NCBI RefSeq assembly: GCF_000445445.1
Contig: NZ_ASXP01000003.1
Span: 930,001 to 994,000 of the forward strand
DNA length: 64,000 nucleotides
Origin: Sporomusa ovata DSM 2662
GTDB taxonomy: Bacteria > Bacillota > Negativicutes > Sporomusales > Sporomusaceae
Direction: 5' to 3'
The notes under the pieces were generated by a model that saw only the letters and a program-made list of their open reading frames with translations, had not been told where the DNA came from and ran no database searches. Positions 36,618 to 45,376 of this stretch are shown piece by piece (position 1 is the first letter of the stretch; the number at the start of each line of letters is the position of its first letter). The translations under genes and the position numbers were made by a program.

Positions 36618-37649
36618 TCAACCATCTACGACAATATTGTGATCCGCGCGCTCCACCACTTCACCCACCATACAGGAAGCAAGCGTCAGAGTGTTCAACT
36701 CCTCCAGCAGCGCAGCCGCGTCGTCTGCTGCCACGCTGATGAGCAGCCCACCGGAAGTCTGGGGATCAAACAGTATTTCTTCCATAGCCGGGGGAACATT
36801 GTAAAAACCTACCTTCGCCTGTAAAAATGACCGGTTTTTTTGACCGCCGCCGGTAATCAGAAATTCCTCCGCCAGCCGCCACGCTTCCGGTATATACAGT
36901 ACCTGGCGGCTATCCACCCGGATCGAATAATTGCTGGTTACCATTTCGTTCAGGTGTCCCAGAAAGCCAAATCCGGTCACATCGGTGCAACTGTGGATGC
37001 GGTACCGGGCTGCAATATCAAACGCGTATTTGTTAAGGGTTTGCATCCCATCAACTGCTTGTTCGTAGCTTTCACGGGAAGCCGCCCCTGCCTTATACGA
37101 GGAAGTCACCATCCCCACACCAAGAGGCTTGGTCAACAAAATCCGATCACCAAGCTGGCAGCGGTTGTTATGCATAATCCGGTCAGGATGCACAACCCCG
37201 GTGACCGAAAGGCCATATTTTGGCTCCTTGTCATTTATGGAATGGCCGCCGCAGAGTACGCCGCCGGCCTCCTTCACTTTCTCGGCTCCGCCTCGGAGGA
37301 TCTCGCCAAGAATGGCGGGATCCTCGTTTTCAGGGAAGCAGACAATATTCAGTGCTGTTTTTACCTGACCGCCCATAGCGTAAATATCACTGAGGGCATT
37401 GGCGGCGGCAATTTTGCCAAACAGATAGGGATCATTAACCATGGGCGGAAAAAAATCCAAGGTTTGAATTACCGCAAGGTCGTCCTGAAGCCGATAAACC
37501 GCGCCGTCATCCGATGTATCAAAGCCCACAAGCAAGTCAGGATCGTTAAAGGCAGGAATATTGGCAACAGCGTCCTTAAGAAGCCCCTGCGGCAATTTGG
37601 CAATGCAGCCCCCACAGGCGGTGAACTTATTGAGCTTTCTAGTATCCAT
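36618..37649 (-). CDS. selD: selenophosphate synthase
   Basis: 343 residues. Makes selenophosphate from selenide and ATP. N-terminal ACGGCIAKLP holds the catalytic Cys and Lys (Cys, not Sec, form); DDGAVYRL and LGDRILLTKPLGVG are the ATP-binding segments, and FDPQTSGGLLISV closes the family pattern. The stop lies just before the selB start (8 bases) and 48 bases after the transporter gene. Confidence 0.92.
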   Translation of the reverse strand: MDTRKLNKFTACGGCIAKLPQGLLKDAVANIPAFNDPDLLVGFDTSDDGAVYRLQDDLAVIQTLDFFPPMVNDPYLFGKIAAANALSDIYAMGGQVKTALNIVCFPENEDPAILGEILRGGAEKVKEAGGVLCGGHSINDKEPKYGLSVTGVVHPDRIMHNNRCQLGDRILLTKPLGVGMVTSSYKAGAASRESYEQAVDGMQTLNKYAFDIAARYRIHSCTDVTGFGFLGHLNEMVTSNYSIRVDSRQVLYIPEAWRLAEEFLITGGGQKNRSFLQAKVGFYNVPPAMEEILFDPQTSGGLLISVAADDAAALLEELNTLTLASCMVGEVVERADHNIVVDG

Positions 37650-37697
37650 ACCCGGTTCCTTTCTGCTTATTGTATAGTGCTTGCTATAGTTTTGACA

Positions 37698-39188
37698 CTA
37701 AACATTTTCCTCAGAAAGGGCTTTATATATGCTGTAGCACATAATAACCATGACTATCATAAACGGGAAAGCTGCGGCGATAGAAGCCGTCTGCAAGGTC
37801 TTTAGGGCCGCAGTTCCACCAACCAGAATCAGCATGATGGTAACTGCGCCTTGCGCAATACCCCAGAAAGTGCGTAGTTTTTTACCGGGCTCCATGTCTC
37901 CTCCCGAAGTCAGCATACTAAGCACATACGTAGCAGAATTGGCTGCGCCTACGAAAGAAGCCACAATCAGAATAATTGACAGAGGAGCGGTAATTACATA
38001 AAACGGTAAGTGCTTCAAAGTTACAAACAGGGATGTTGTATAATCTGCTTTAACGGCTGCTTGAATGGCGCCATTTGACATCACATCCAGATTAAAGGCA
38101 GCTCCGCCGTATATCGCCAGCCAAACACAACAAAAGCCTGCAGGAAGAAGGGTTACCGCAAGAACGAATTCGCGAATGGTACGTCCCCTGGAAACCCGGG
38201 CTATAAATTGGCCTACGAACGCCGCCCAGGCAATATACCAGGCTCTATAGAACACCGGCCACGCTTCAACCCAGCTGGAATTACCCATCCACAGACTCTG
38301 ACCGATAAAGTTCTGCAGATAATCGCCAAGCGCATGAGTAAAGATATTCATTATAAAAACTGTTCCACCGAACAGGAAAATAAACACCATAAAAGCAATC
38401 GAGAGCCAGACCTTGACATCGGCAACAGCCTGCATAGCCTTATGCAGTCCGGAGACAGTAGCAAAGGTAAATATTGCAGTCATGATCGCGATAATTACCG
38501 CGATAACTCCCGGTGACGACTGAATCCCCCAGATATACTGCAGACCGGCAGCAATCTGACTTGCTCCCAAACCCAAACTGGTAGCTACACCAAATATGGT
38601 GGCAAATACCGCCAGAATATCAATGGCCTTACCAATAGGCCCGTAAATGCGATCACCAAGAAGCGGATAAAAAGCCGAACTGATCATGCATGGAAGACCT
38701 TTGCGATACTGGAAGTATCCCAGCGCCAAACCACAAATTACATAAATAACCCATACATGAATACCAAAATCATTAAATGCAATCCGCATGGCCAAAAACA
38801 TGGCTTCCACGGTCCCACCCTGACCTACAGGGGGAGACATGTAATGCATCATCGGCTCAGCAACCGACCAAAAGACCATACCGACTCCCATGCCGCCGCC
38901 AAAGAGCATGGAAAACCACTGAAAGTCAGTAAATTCAGGTTTCTCATCATCTTTTCCGAGCTTGATTTTTCCATAACGGCTAAAGGCAATACTATAAACA
39001 GTCACTGTAAAAATAAATACTGAGAGAAGATACATCCAACCAAAATTGCTAGTTAAAAATCCCAACACACTTTTAGCTGCCAGACCCATTTGAGCGGGCA
39101 GTAACATACTAAACGCAACAAACGCCAGAGATATCGTCGCCGAAACATACAAAACAGAACGGTCTTGCGAGCCTTGGGCATTTGCCAT
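37698..39188 (-). CDS. BCCT-family betaine/choline/carnitine transporter
   Basis: 496 residues with 12 predicted membrane helices. The BCCT signature is clear: FGGGMGVGMVFWSVAEP (with a G-M-G-x-G sodium-site segment) and FYRAWYIAWAAFVGQFIARVSRGRTIREF with the aromatic box. The start overlaps the grdA stop by one base, so substrate uptake and reduction are translationally coupled. Betaine uptake is inferred. Confidence 0.9.
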   Translation of the reverse strand: MANAQGSQDRSVLYVSATISLAFVAFSMLLPAQMGLAAKSVLGFLTSNFGWMYLLSVFIFTVTVYSIAFSRYGKIKLGKDDEKPEFTDFQWFSMLFGGGMGVGMVFWSVAEPMMHYMSPPVGQGGTVEAMFLAMRIAFNDFGIHVWVIYVICGLALGYFQYRKGLPCMISSAFYPLLGDRIYGPIGKAIDILAVFATIFGVATSLGLGASQIAAGLQYIWGIQSSPGVIAVIIAIMTAIFTFATVSGLHKAMQAVADVKVWLSIAFMVFIFLFGGTVFIMNIFTHALGDYLQNFIGQSLWMGNSSWVEAWPVFYRAWYIAWAAFVGQFIARVSRGRTIREFVLAVTLLPAGFCCVWLAIYGGAAFNLDVMSNGAIQAAVKADYTTSLFVTLKHLPFYVITAPLSIILIVASFVGAANSATYVLSMLTSGGDMEPGKKLRTFWGIAQGAVTIMLILVGGTAALKTLQTASIAAAFPFMIVMVIMCYSIYKALSEENV

Positions 39189-39673
39189 TAATTATCTCCC
39201 CCTTCCAAGAACTTACAATATTGATCGCGAATAACTTTCATTTCGTCAACAATGCTGTCTACGTCAAGTACCATTTCCATCATACTGACTTGTTCCTCAT
39301 ATACCTGGGGATCTAACTCTGCCTTAACTTCCGGCTCACATACATGGTACACTTTCAGTCCTAACTGGACTCCTGCTAAAGGACCTGCAAAGGTAGGGTC
39401 GCCAGCAGTTACGGTTTCGGCAGCAAGTCCTGCCGCCTCACCCTCGGCTGCGCCGAGCAGGATTACGATGTTTTCCGCACCGAATTCCTCCGCAAACTCC
39501 TTAACCCGCTTTTGGTTTTCCAGATCCATAGCACCCGCGGCAGTTCAGACAAAGCATTCTGTTGATGAGAATACTACGTCCGCGCCTGCAGTCTCAGCAC
39601 AAAGTGCGATCGCAGGACCGGGTATACCATCCCTGTCGCCAATAATAATGACTTTTCTGTCTTTCAGCAACAT
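39188..39673 (-). CDS. grdA: reductase selenoprotein A, second version
   Basis: 161 residues through TGA at 39545-39547 (Sec43, motif CFVU). It differs from the 32880 version at many positions, for example in ALCAETAGADVV, and ends in LEGGDN. First protein gene of the selenoprotein operon, after the tRNA. Ribosome site GAGGAGGA. Function as for the other GrdA copies. Confidence 0.92.
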
Positions 39674-39794
39674 TACCTGATTCCTCCTCGTATAATTTTA
39701 TTTAAACGGTTACGACTATTGCCGCTACCGTTAAATATACTTATGAGTTCTCTGATATCCGCACCCGATTCCGTTTGTTGCTATAGGTTTTAAG

Positions 39795-39888
39795 TGGCGG
39801 AAGCATATGGGAATCGAACCCACCCACGGCTGCTTGGCCGCAACACGGTTTTGAAGACCGGTAGGCACACCAGTACCTCTCTGCTTCC
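39795..39888 (-). tRNA. selC: tRNA-Sec (anticodon UCA)
   Basis: 94 bases including encoded CCA at 39795-39797. Acceptor GGAAGCA pairs with TGCTTCC; anticodon stem-loop CGGTCTTCAAAACCG gives UCA, which reads UGA; the long extra arm GTGTTGCGGCCAAGCAGCCG and long acceptor-T axis are typical of tRNA-Sec. The same direction as grdA, 121 bases before it. Confidence 0.95.
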
Positions 39889-39923
39889 ATGCTTTGTCGT
39901 TTGTCGACAATCGTTCTTTTTTT

Positions 39924-39952
39924 ATAATACTATTTGTACGATTATTATACAA
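39924..39952 (-). promoter_or_regulatory. possible sigma-A promoter of selC-grdA operon
   Basis: TTGTAT (39952-39947) and TATTAT (39929-39924) with a 17-base spacer, ending about 36 bases before the tRNA. The palindrome TTGTCGACAA at 39901-39910 lies just after it and could be an operator. No promoter of equal quality is seen within the operon. Confidence 0.4.
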
Positions 39953-40107
39953 TTTCAATTTAAAACAACCTGCGCGGTTTTTTGTTCAATAGCAAGAAAA
40001 AACGACCGATATCATGCTTTTTCGCAAAAAGCCTTATTATTTGATTATTCGACAGTAAATATCGACAAATCTGCGTTGTTCAAATATTTACATAGCATAG
40101 TGTGTTA

Positions 40108-40187
40108 CTTTTGTTTGAATAGTATTCATTTGCCGCACTGCTGCTTCGACCGCTTTGCCCCCTTCTTTTGCGGCACCTGATGCTTTT
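40108..40187 (-). pseudogene. 80-base remnant of an MCP gene
   Basis: About 88% the same as 17158-17237 inside the MCP gene; the minus-strand frame still reads KASGAAKEGG.AVEAAVRQM. Nothing else of that gene remains. First scar in the decayed duplicate. Confidence 0.85.
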
Positions 40188-40189
40188 CC

Positions 40190-40331
40190 ACATAAATATG
40201 AGGATACTGTTTTTGACACACCAGGCTTGTTTTTGCCAGCACGTCATACACTCCGCCGGTCTTGAGGCCCCAGCGGAGTGCAATAATAATCTGTATTTTC
40301 ACCTCAAAGAGCGTCGGCTCTTCAACTGTCG
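40190..40331 (-). pseudogene. remnants of lysR and of the grdH 3' end
   Basis: Bases near 40195-40217 match lysR at about 25113-25136 (AATATG-GGATACTG and on). The hairpin ACTCCGCCGG..GCGGAGTGC at 40250-40281 copies the post-grdH hairpin at 25700. Bases 40295-40324 match the last codons of grdH (EEPTLFEVK), stopping where grdD begins. The order is the same as in the first copy, with most of the DNA lost. Confidence 0.8.
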
Positions 40332-41498
40332 TTATTCACCGATATATCCCTTGTCTCGTAAAATACACCGTGCCGCTTCCATTTTAGATTTGGCGAGCAG
40401 GATCACCGGCCCGGTGCAGCCCATGCCGCTTTCGGCATAGATGTTTTCCTTCCATAAAGTCTGTACTGCGTCCTCTAAATCCAAAATTTCGATGCCATGG
40501 ATTTCCGCAGTCACCACTTCCTTGGGCGGCTGCACCACTGCTTCAGCTGGATCTCCCGTTTGCTTTTGAGCACGGCAGCCAGCCAGAACAGCATCAAGTC
40601 CCGCCTGTTTGGCTGCCTTGAGTTCCATCGCAAAAACGCGTTGGTAGTCACCGCGAACCAATTCGGCTGCAAACTCAATGGCTCCCTTGACGACAGGAGC
40701 ACCGGAAGCACGGGACACGATCAGGATTAGTTTATCAAAATTTTCTCCCATACCCGGACCGTATCCGTAGCCGACAGATTCGTAGTTTCCGCCGGTGTTG
40801 TAGGAAGAAAATAACTTCATTAAAATGTTGCCGGTCAGTGAATCGGTGACCATTACATCACAGGAACCCATTAAGAGGTCGTTTCCCCGCATAATAGCGC
40901 CGCCATCACTTCTGCCTGATGTGGCAAGCCGGATGGGATAGCCACTATTTTGTAGCCGCTGCAGCTGAATTTCAACCTGACGCGCGCCATCAATATTAAG
41001 CAGCCCAACCGTCGGTTCAGCCACACCGCAGGCTTTGGCAGTGGCAATACCATACAGAGCATTGCGCACAAGTCCCTCTACCCGATCCAAAGCCGAAGTG
41101 CCGGTGGTGGTGGCAATGTACATCGCCTTACCCTTGGCCGGGGTAATAACACGACCTACTGTGGAAACACCGATTGGAAAAGGGTAATGCATGGTTACGC
41201 CGCCCTGAGCACTGCCGCTGGTCAACAGATTTTCCAGCTCTTTATGCCCCTCTTCTTCTGACGAAACGCTCACTGTTTCCACACCGGGATAGTTCGAGGG
41301 TTTCGTGCCGATGACCTTCACCCGGATTCCCTGCTTGGCCGCCATAGCGGCAGCTTGGTAAAGCTCATCCTCGCCATGCTCACTGCCAAGAGCAGTAAGG
41401 GCGATAACAGCACGCGGCGCCTCCGCACCGGTTTCCAAGGTATCCGCCATCTTTAGAAAGGTGTCAGCAATGATGCGGTTGATATCTTTATCCGCCAT
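40332..41498 (-). CDS. grdD: reductase component C alpha subunit, second copy
   Basis: 388 residues from ATG at 41498 (MADKDINRII), with the ribosome site inside the grdC end codons, as in copy 1. The family marks are intact (MHYPFPIGVSTVG, GMGCTGPVI). Differences from copy 1 are scattered and mostly conservative (KPSNYPGVETVSV, QRVFAMELKAA), so it is under selection and probably functional. selA and grdI do not follow it. Confidence 0.88.
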   Translation of the reverse strand: MADKDINRIIADTFLKMADTLETGAEAPRAVIALTALGSEHGEDELYQAAAMAAKQGIRVKVIGTKPSNYPGVETVSVSSEEEGHKELENLLTSGSAQGGVTMHYPFPIGVSTVGRVITPAKGKAMYIATTTGTSALDRVEGLVRNALYGIATAKACGVAEPTVGLLNIDGARQVEIQLQRLQNSGYPIRLATSGRSDGGAIMRGNDLLMGSCDVMVTDSLTGNILMKLFSSYNTGGNYESVGYGYGPGMGENFDKLILIVSRASGAPVVKGAIEFAAELVRGDYQRVFAMELKAAKQAGLDAVLAGCRAQKQTGDPAEAVVQPPKEVVTAEIHGIEILDLEDAVQTLWKENIYAESGMGCTGPVILLAKSKMEAARCILRDKGYIGE

Positions 41499-41502
41499 AG
41501 CG

Positions 41503-43041
41503 CTACTCCTCCAGCTTTCCGGCAAGATGCCCTGCAAACTCCCGCAAGGACGCGGCAATCAGTTGCTGCACCCGGGCTTCAGTAATCCCGTCTGCCTGGG
41601 ATACACCGCTATTTTTCTGCAGCACAAAGGAAATACCGTCAAATAGGTTTGTCATTCGTCCTAAGAACAGACTCCCCTTGCCGACAAACATAGCGCGCTC
41701 TATCCTTTCCGCCAGCATTTCCTGACGTGCAAAACCAAGATAAGGAACAGCAGAAGGAATATGACCTTGTGTTGGTGCCCAGCCGAACATACCATGCTTT
41801 TCCACGAAGGAATTCAGCTCCGCTTTCTGGATTTGGCCCTTCATAGCAGCCAGTGCACCAATCATTTTGTAGTTTGCCTCCGGCACATTACCTGCACCGG
41901 CGGGTTTTGTGATATCAGGATTCTGCATTTCCAGCGAATATTTATTCACATCGGTCAGCTTAAGCCCCGCCCGCTCCAAAGGAGCAAAGGTCAGCGAAGA
42001 GATGACATTCTGGGGCGATGAACCGGTGCCCACGGTATGACGGCCAAGGATATCAGTGTTGAATTCCGGGTTAATACCGTCATTCTCCGATATCAGTACT
42101 GCGAACCCTGCCACACAATCTTCCAAAATGGGCAGGCCTTTTTTTAGATGGTCCTTGCCATTCATACCTAGTTTAGCTGTGGAACCGCCTGCGGCTACCA
42201 GCACCTTCTTAAAGACTCCAGCCTTAACCAAAGAGGCCGCCTGCACCAGCGCATGAGTGGGACCGGCGCAGAAACCACGCACATCACTGCCGGTAGCATT
42301 GGTTAATCCCGCCATTTCTGCTGCGGCTTTAGCAAAGTTGCCGCCGCCACGCTGATTCATATCACCGCAGGCTTCCTCGGAACACTCGATTACATAGTCT
42401 ATTTCCTCTTTATTCACACCAGTCTGATGGATTAAGTGGAGGATAGATAACACACAGGATGACTTAGAAACCAGATTCTCAAAAATGACATGAGCCGACA
42501 GTGTATCGTCGATATCATGAGCCGCCTTCACGCAGCCGATTACTTCGCCATTCAGATAGATAGGCTCCGCCCCGGAGTTCTGAACGAATTCCGCAATCTC
42601 CCCTGCGGCAGCGAATTTATCCAGGCCGGTGAGTAAAATGTTGTCCATCAGCGGATGTGCTTCCAGCTTTGCCTTAACAGCCTTGCTAAAACTTTCATTC
42701 AGCTTGACCAGGTCAAATGCATCACAGATCTTCATCATGCCGATAAATTCATCCTCTGGCATGATTTCCCCGAATGTACCCTGGCGCTTTGCTTCCACGC
42801 GCTTGTCATACCAAGGCATAGGCAGCGCTGCCAGTTCCTCCGGCGTCATATTGCCGATATATACCTGATTAGGCGGATAAGCTACACACGCTTCATAATC
42901 ACGTATGCCGCCGCTAATTTCCTTCAGGTAGTCGGAATCGGGTTTCAATCTCTTTTCAGTAGTTTGGGTCGTGCCATTATGAATAACCATGTCTGGCGTA
43001 TGTGCCAGAAAGTAGCTCGCCCCCTTGAGTACGCTGTACAT
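41503..43041 (-). CDS. grdC: reductase component C beta subunit, second copy
   Basis: 512 residues; start by the same reasoning as in copy 1. The conserved Cys segments CAGPTHALVQAA and CSEEACGDMNQRGGGNF are kept. The first 110 or so bases of the gene are almost the same as copy 1, the remainder differs at about one base in seven, a mosaic pattern. Confidence 0.87.
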   Translation of the reverse strand: MYSVLKGASYFLAHTPDMVIHNGTTQTTEKRLKPDSDYLKEISGGIRDYEACVAYPPNQVYIGNMTPEELAALPMPWYDKRVEAKRQGTFGEIMPEDEFIGMMKICDAFDLVKLNESFSKAVKAKLEAHPLMDNILLTGLDKFAAAGEIAEFVQNSGAEPIYLNGEVIGCVKAAHDIDDTLSAHVIFENLVSKSSCVLSILHLIHQTGVNKEEIDYVIECSEEACGDMNQRGGGNFAKAAAEMAGLTNATGSDVRGFCAGPTHALVQAASLVKAGVFKKVLVAAGGSTAKLGMNGKDHLKKGLPILEDCVAGFAVLISENDGINPEFNTDILGRHTVGTGSSPQNVISSLTFAPLERAGLKLTDVNKYSLEMQNPDITKPAGAGNVPEANYKMIGALAAMKGQIQKAELNSFVEKHGMFGWAPTQGHIPSAVPYLGFARQEMLAERIERAMFVGKGSLFLGRMTNLFDGISFVLQKNSGVSQADGITEARVQQLIAASLREFAGHLAGKLEE

Positions 43042-43246
43042 AGGAAACATCCTTTCGTCTAAAAATTGAACGGGCGCTAAAAGATAAGGCCTACTAAGTA
43101 ATCCTCTCTCTTACCGCCCGCATCATCCGGCTTCTTTCTTAAAGAAAGACTTGGCTTGTGCCAAATCCGTTAGGACGACGGTAGAATCCTTAGTCGTTCT
43201 TATGTCCCCAGAATTTACAAATAAATTCTGCTAGACCAATAAAAAC
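43042..43246 (-). other. second copy of the grdA-grdC intergenic element
   Basis: Nearly identical to 32546-32747 with all hairpins kept, but the extra 130-base block is missing: AATAAA is joined directly to AACCTAG before the grdA stop. Retention of a noncoding stretch at the same level as the coding parts points either to function or to recent copying. Confidence 0.6.
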
Positions 43247-43714
43247 CTAGAACTTACAGTACTGATCGCGAATGGATTTCATTTCACTGACAACATTGTC
43301 CACATCCAATACCATTTCCATCATACTGATTTGTTCTTCATATACCTGTGGATCTACCTCGGACTTCACTTCCGGCTCGCACATATGGTATACCCTCAGT
43401 CCCAACTGGACTCCCGCCAAAGGACCTGCATAAGTAGGGTCGCCTGCAGTTACGGTTTCGGCTGCCAGTCCTGCCGCCTCACCCTCGGCTGCGCCGAGAA
43501 TAACGACGACGTTGTCTGCGCCGAATTCCTCCGTAAACTCCTTAACCCGCTTCTGGTTTTCCAGGTCCATAGCGCCCGCAGCAGTTCAGACAAAGCACTC
43601 TGTTGATGAGAATACTACGTCCGCGCCCGCGGTTTGCACACACTGTGCAATTGCGGGGCCGGGGATGCCGTCCCTGTCGCCGATAATAATGACTTTTTTG
43701 TCTTTCAGCAACAT
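43247..43714 (-). CDS. grdA: reductase selenoprotein A, third copy
   Basis: 155 residues through TGA at 43586-43588 (Sec43). Only a few residues differ from the copy at 32880 (for instance TYAGPLAG for TFAGPLAG, VKSEVD for VKAEVD). Ribosome site AGGAGGAA. Part of the retained duplicate block. Confidence 0.92.
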
Positions 43715-43771
43715 TTCCTGATTCCTCCTTGCATATTTTTATTTAAACGGTTACGACTGGTGTCGATACCG

Positions 43772-44089
43772 TTAAATATATTTTTTAATCATTTGTTCCA
43801 CATTTTCCGGGGTAGCAGCCTCTTTCACCAGTTCTTCCACTTTGGCGCCGTCTTTATAGATAGCGATAACCGGCAGGCCCAGGATCTTCTGGCCGATAGC
43901 CAGCCGCCGGGCGGCTGTGGTGTTGAGTTTAGTAAATTTGATTTTATCCCCGTAGGTTTTTTCTAACGCTTCAATGTGCGGCAGCAATGCTTTACAAGGC
44001 TCGCAGCCATCACCGAAATAATCAACCAGCACGGTTCCTTCCGCTTTCAGTACCTCAGTTTCAAAAGTCTCTTTATCAACAACTAGCAT
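43772..44089 (-). CDS. trxA: thioredoxin of the reductase system, second copy
   Basis: 105 residues, differing from copy 1 by one residue near the end (MIKKYI for MLKKYI). The same CEPC site. Upstream of about 43807 (toward its 3' end) DNA differences begin, which marks the edge of a nearly identical tract. Confidence 0.9.
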   Translation of the reverse strand: MLVVDKETFETEVLKAEGTVLVDYFGDGCEPCKALLPHIEALEKTYGDKIKFTKLNTTAARRLAIGQKILGLPVIAIYKDGAKVEELVKEAATPENVEQMIKKYI

Positions 44090-44125
44090 AATAGCACTCT
44101 CCTTTTATTGTACCGGTATTCCGGT

Positions 44126-45055
44126 TTAGTGTTCCAAATATTTTTCCGCCATCATGGCGGCTATCGCCCCGTCCGCTGCAGCGGTTACCACCTGCCGTAC
44201 ATCCTTGACCCGGATATCGCCGGCAGCAAACACGCCGGGAATATTGGTTTCCATCTTCTCATTGGTAGGGATGTAACCGTCCTCAATAGCAATAGCTCCC
44301 TCGAAGATACTCGACTGAGGCAAAAAGCCGATAAAGCCGAACACACCAAAGGTACCATCCTCTTCGGGGGCGTGAATCTCAACTTCTTCGTTAGTTTTCA
44401 GGTTCTTTATAACCATGGATTCCAGCAAGCCGGTACCTTTTAATTTGGTGATAACGGTATTCCACATAAAATTGATTTTAGGATTCTTCTGCGCCTTCTC
44501 CTGAATGGATTTAGCCGCCCGCAGCTGATCCCGGCGATGAATTATTGTTACCTTACGTCCAAATTTAGTCAGATACATAGCCTCTTCAACGGCAGTATCC
44601 CCGCCGCCAACCACATAGATATCCATGTCCTCGAAAAAATTACCGTCACAGGTTGCACAGTAAGAAACACCTTTACCGATTAATTCCTTTTCCCCTTCGC
44701 AGCCAATGGGGCGAGGATATGCGCCGGTGGCAATAATCACAGCACGAGCGCGGTATTCGCCTTTTTTACCCGTTAGCACCTTGATGTCGCCGGAAAAATC
44801 CACTTTGGTAATAGTATCCTGGGCACGTTCAACACCGAACGTTTCCGTCTGGCGGGTCATCCGTGCCACCAGTGAGCGGCCGGATTCCTCTTCCATACAA
44901 CCGGGATAGTTTTCAACCTCAGATGTGATAACAATTTGCCCGCCATCCTTCTCCTTTTCAATCAGGAGCGTGTTCAAGCGCGAACGACCGGCATACAGTC
45001 CTGCGGAAAGCCCTGCCGGACCGGCTCCTATAATGACAACATCGTATATTTGCAC
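44126..45055 (-). CDS. trxB: thioredoxin reductase, second copy
   Basis: 309 residues; differs from copy 1 at only two residues (RLNTLL for RLSTLL, AIEDGY for AIQDGY). DNA is nearly identical up to about 44960 and then diverges at the gene's 5' end. CATC redox centre intact. Confidence 0.93.
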   Translation of the reverse strand: MQIYDVVIIGAGPAGLSAGLYAGRSRLNTLLIEKEKDGGQIVITSEVENYPGCMEEESGRSLVARMTRQTETFGVERAQDTITKVDFSGDIKVLTGKKGEYRARAVIIATGAYPRPIGCEGEKELIGKGVSYCATCDGNFFEDMDIYVVGGGDTAVEEAMYLTKFGRKVTIIHRRDQLRAAKSIQEKAQKNPKINFMWNTVITKLKGTGLLESMVIKNLKTNEEVEIHAPEEDGTFGVFGFIGFLPQSSIFEGAIAIEDGYIPTNEKMETNIPGVFAAGDIRVKDVRQVVTAAADGAIAAMMAEKYLEH

Positions 45056-45069
45056 GCTATATCTCCTCC

Positions 45070-45233
45070 TTTCCTTTCTTCACAGCGGCACCTGTTCCGC
45101 AAGATAATGACATGTCCGTCCAGAAATCCAGGGGTTGGCTCAAGCAAGATCGTCCTAAAGCCGGTAGACCGCACCGTCATCCGATGTAGCAAAACCCATC
45201 AGCAAATCAGGATGGTTACAGGCAGGAATATCG
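45070..45233 (-). pseudogene. selB/selD: remnants of selB and selD
   Basis: Bases 45070-45130 join two pieces of selB (its 3' end, like 34724-34758, and a part like 34925-34955). Bases 45149-45233 resemble selD at about 37480-37565 (TCATCCGATGTA, then CAGCAAATCAGGAT). About 2.9 kb has been deleted between and inside them. Neither can be expressed. Confidence 0.85.
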
Positions 45234-45279
45234 GCGGTTCCTGCCTGTAACGCTGCGCTTTTATTTTTTGGTCCCTAAT

Positions 45280-45330
45280 CCTTTTCCTCCGAAAGGACTT
45301 TATATATGCCGTAGCACATAACCAGCATAG
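45280..45330 (-). pseudogene. 3' remnant of a BCCT gene
   Basis: TTTTCCTCCGAAAGGACTT and the following bases match the 3' end of the BCCT gene at 37698-37745 (SEENV end, YGI/YSIYKAL). It follows the selD scar in the order seen in copy 1. The rest of 45056-45376 holds no gene. Confidence 0.75.
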
Positions 45331-45376
45331 CCAGTAAACCTGAACATCTGTCTCACTATCCTACTTAGGATATTAA

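Noticed and set aside
39794..40180. 128-residue plus-strand frame across the tRNA
   Set aside because: It is antisense to selC and runs through the promoter and the MCP scar; not a gene.
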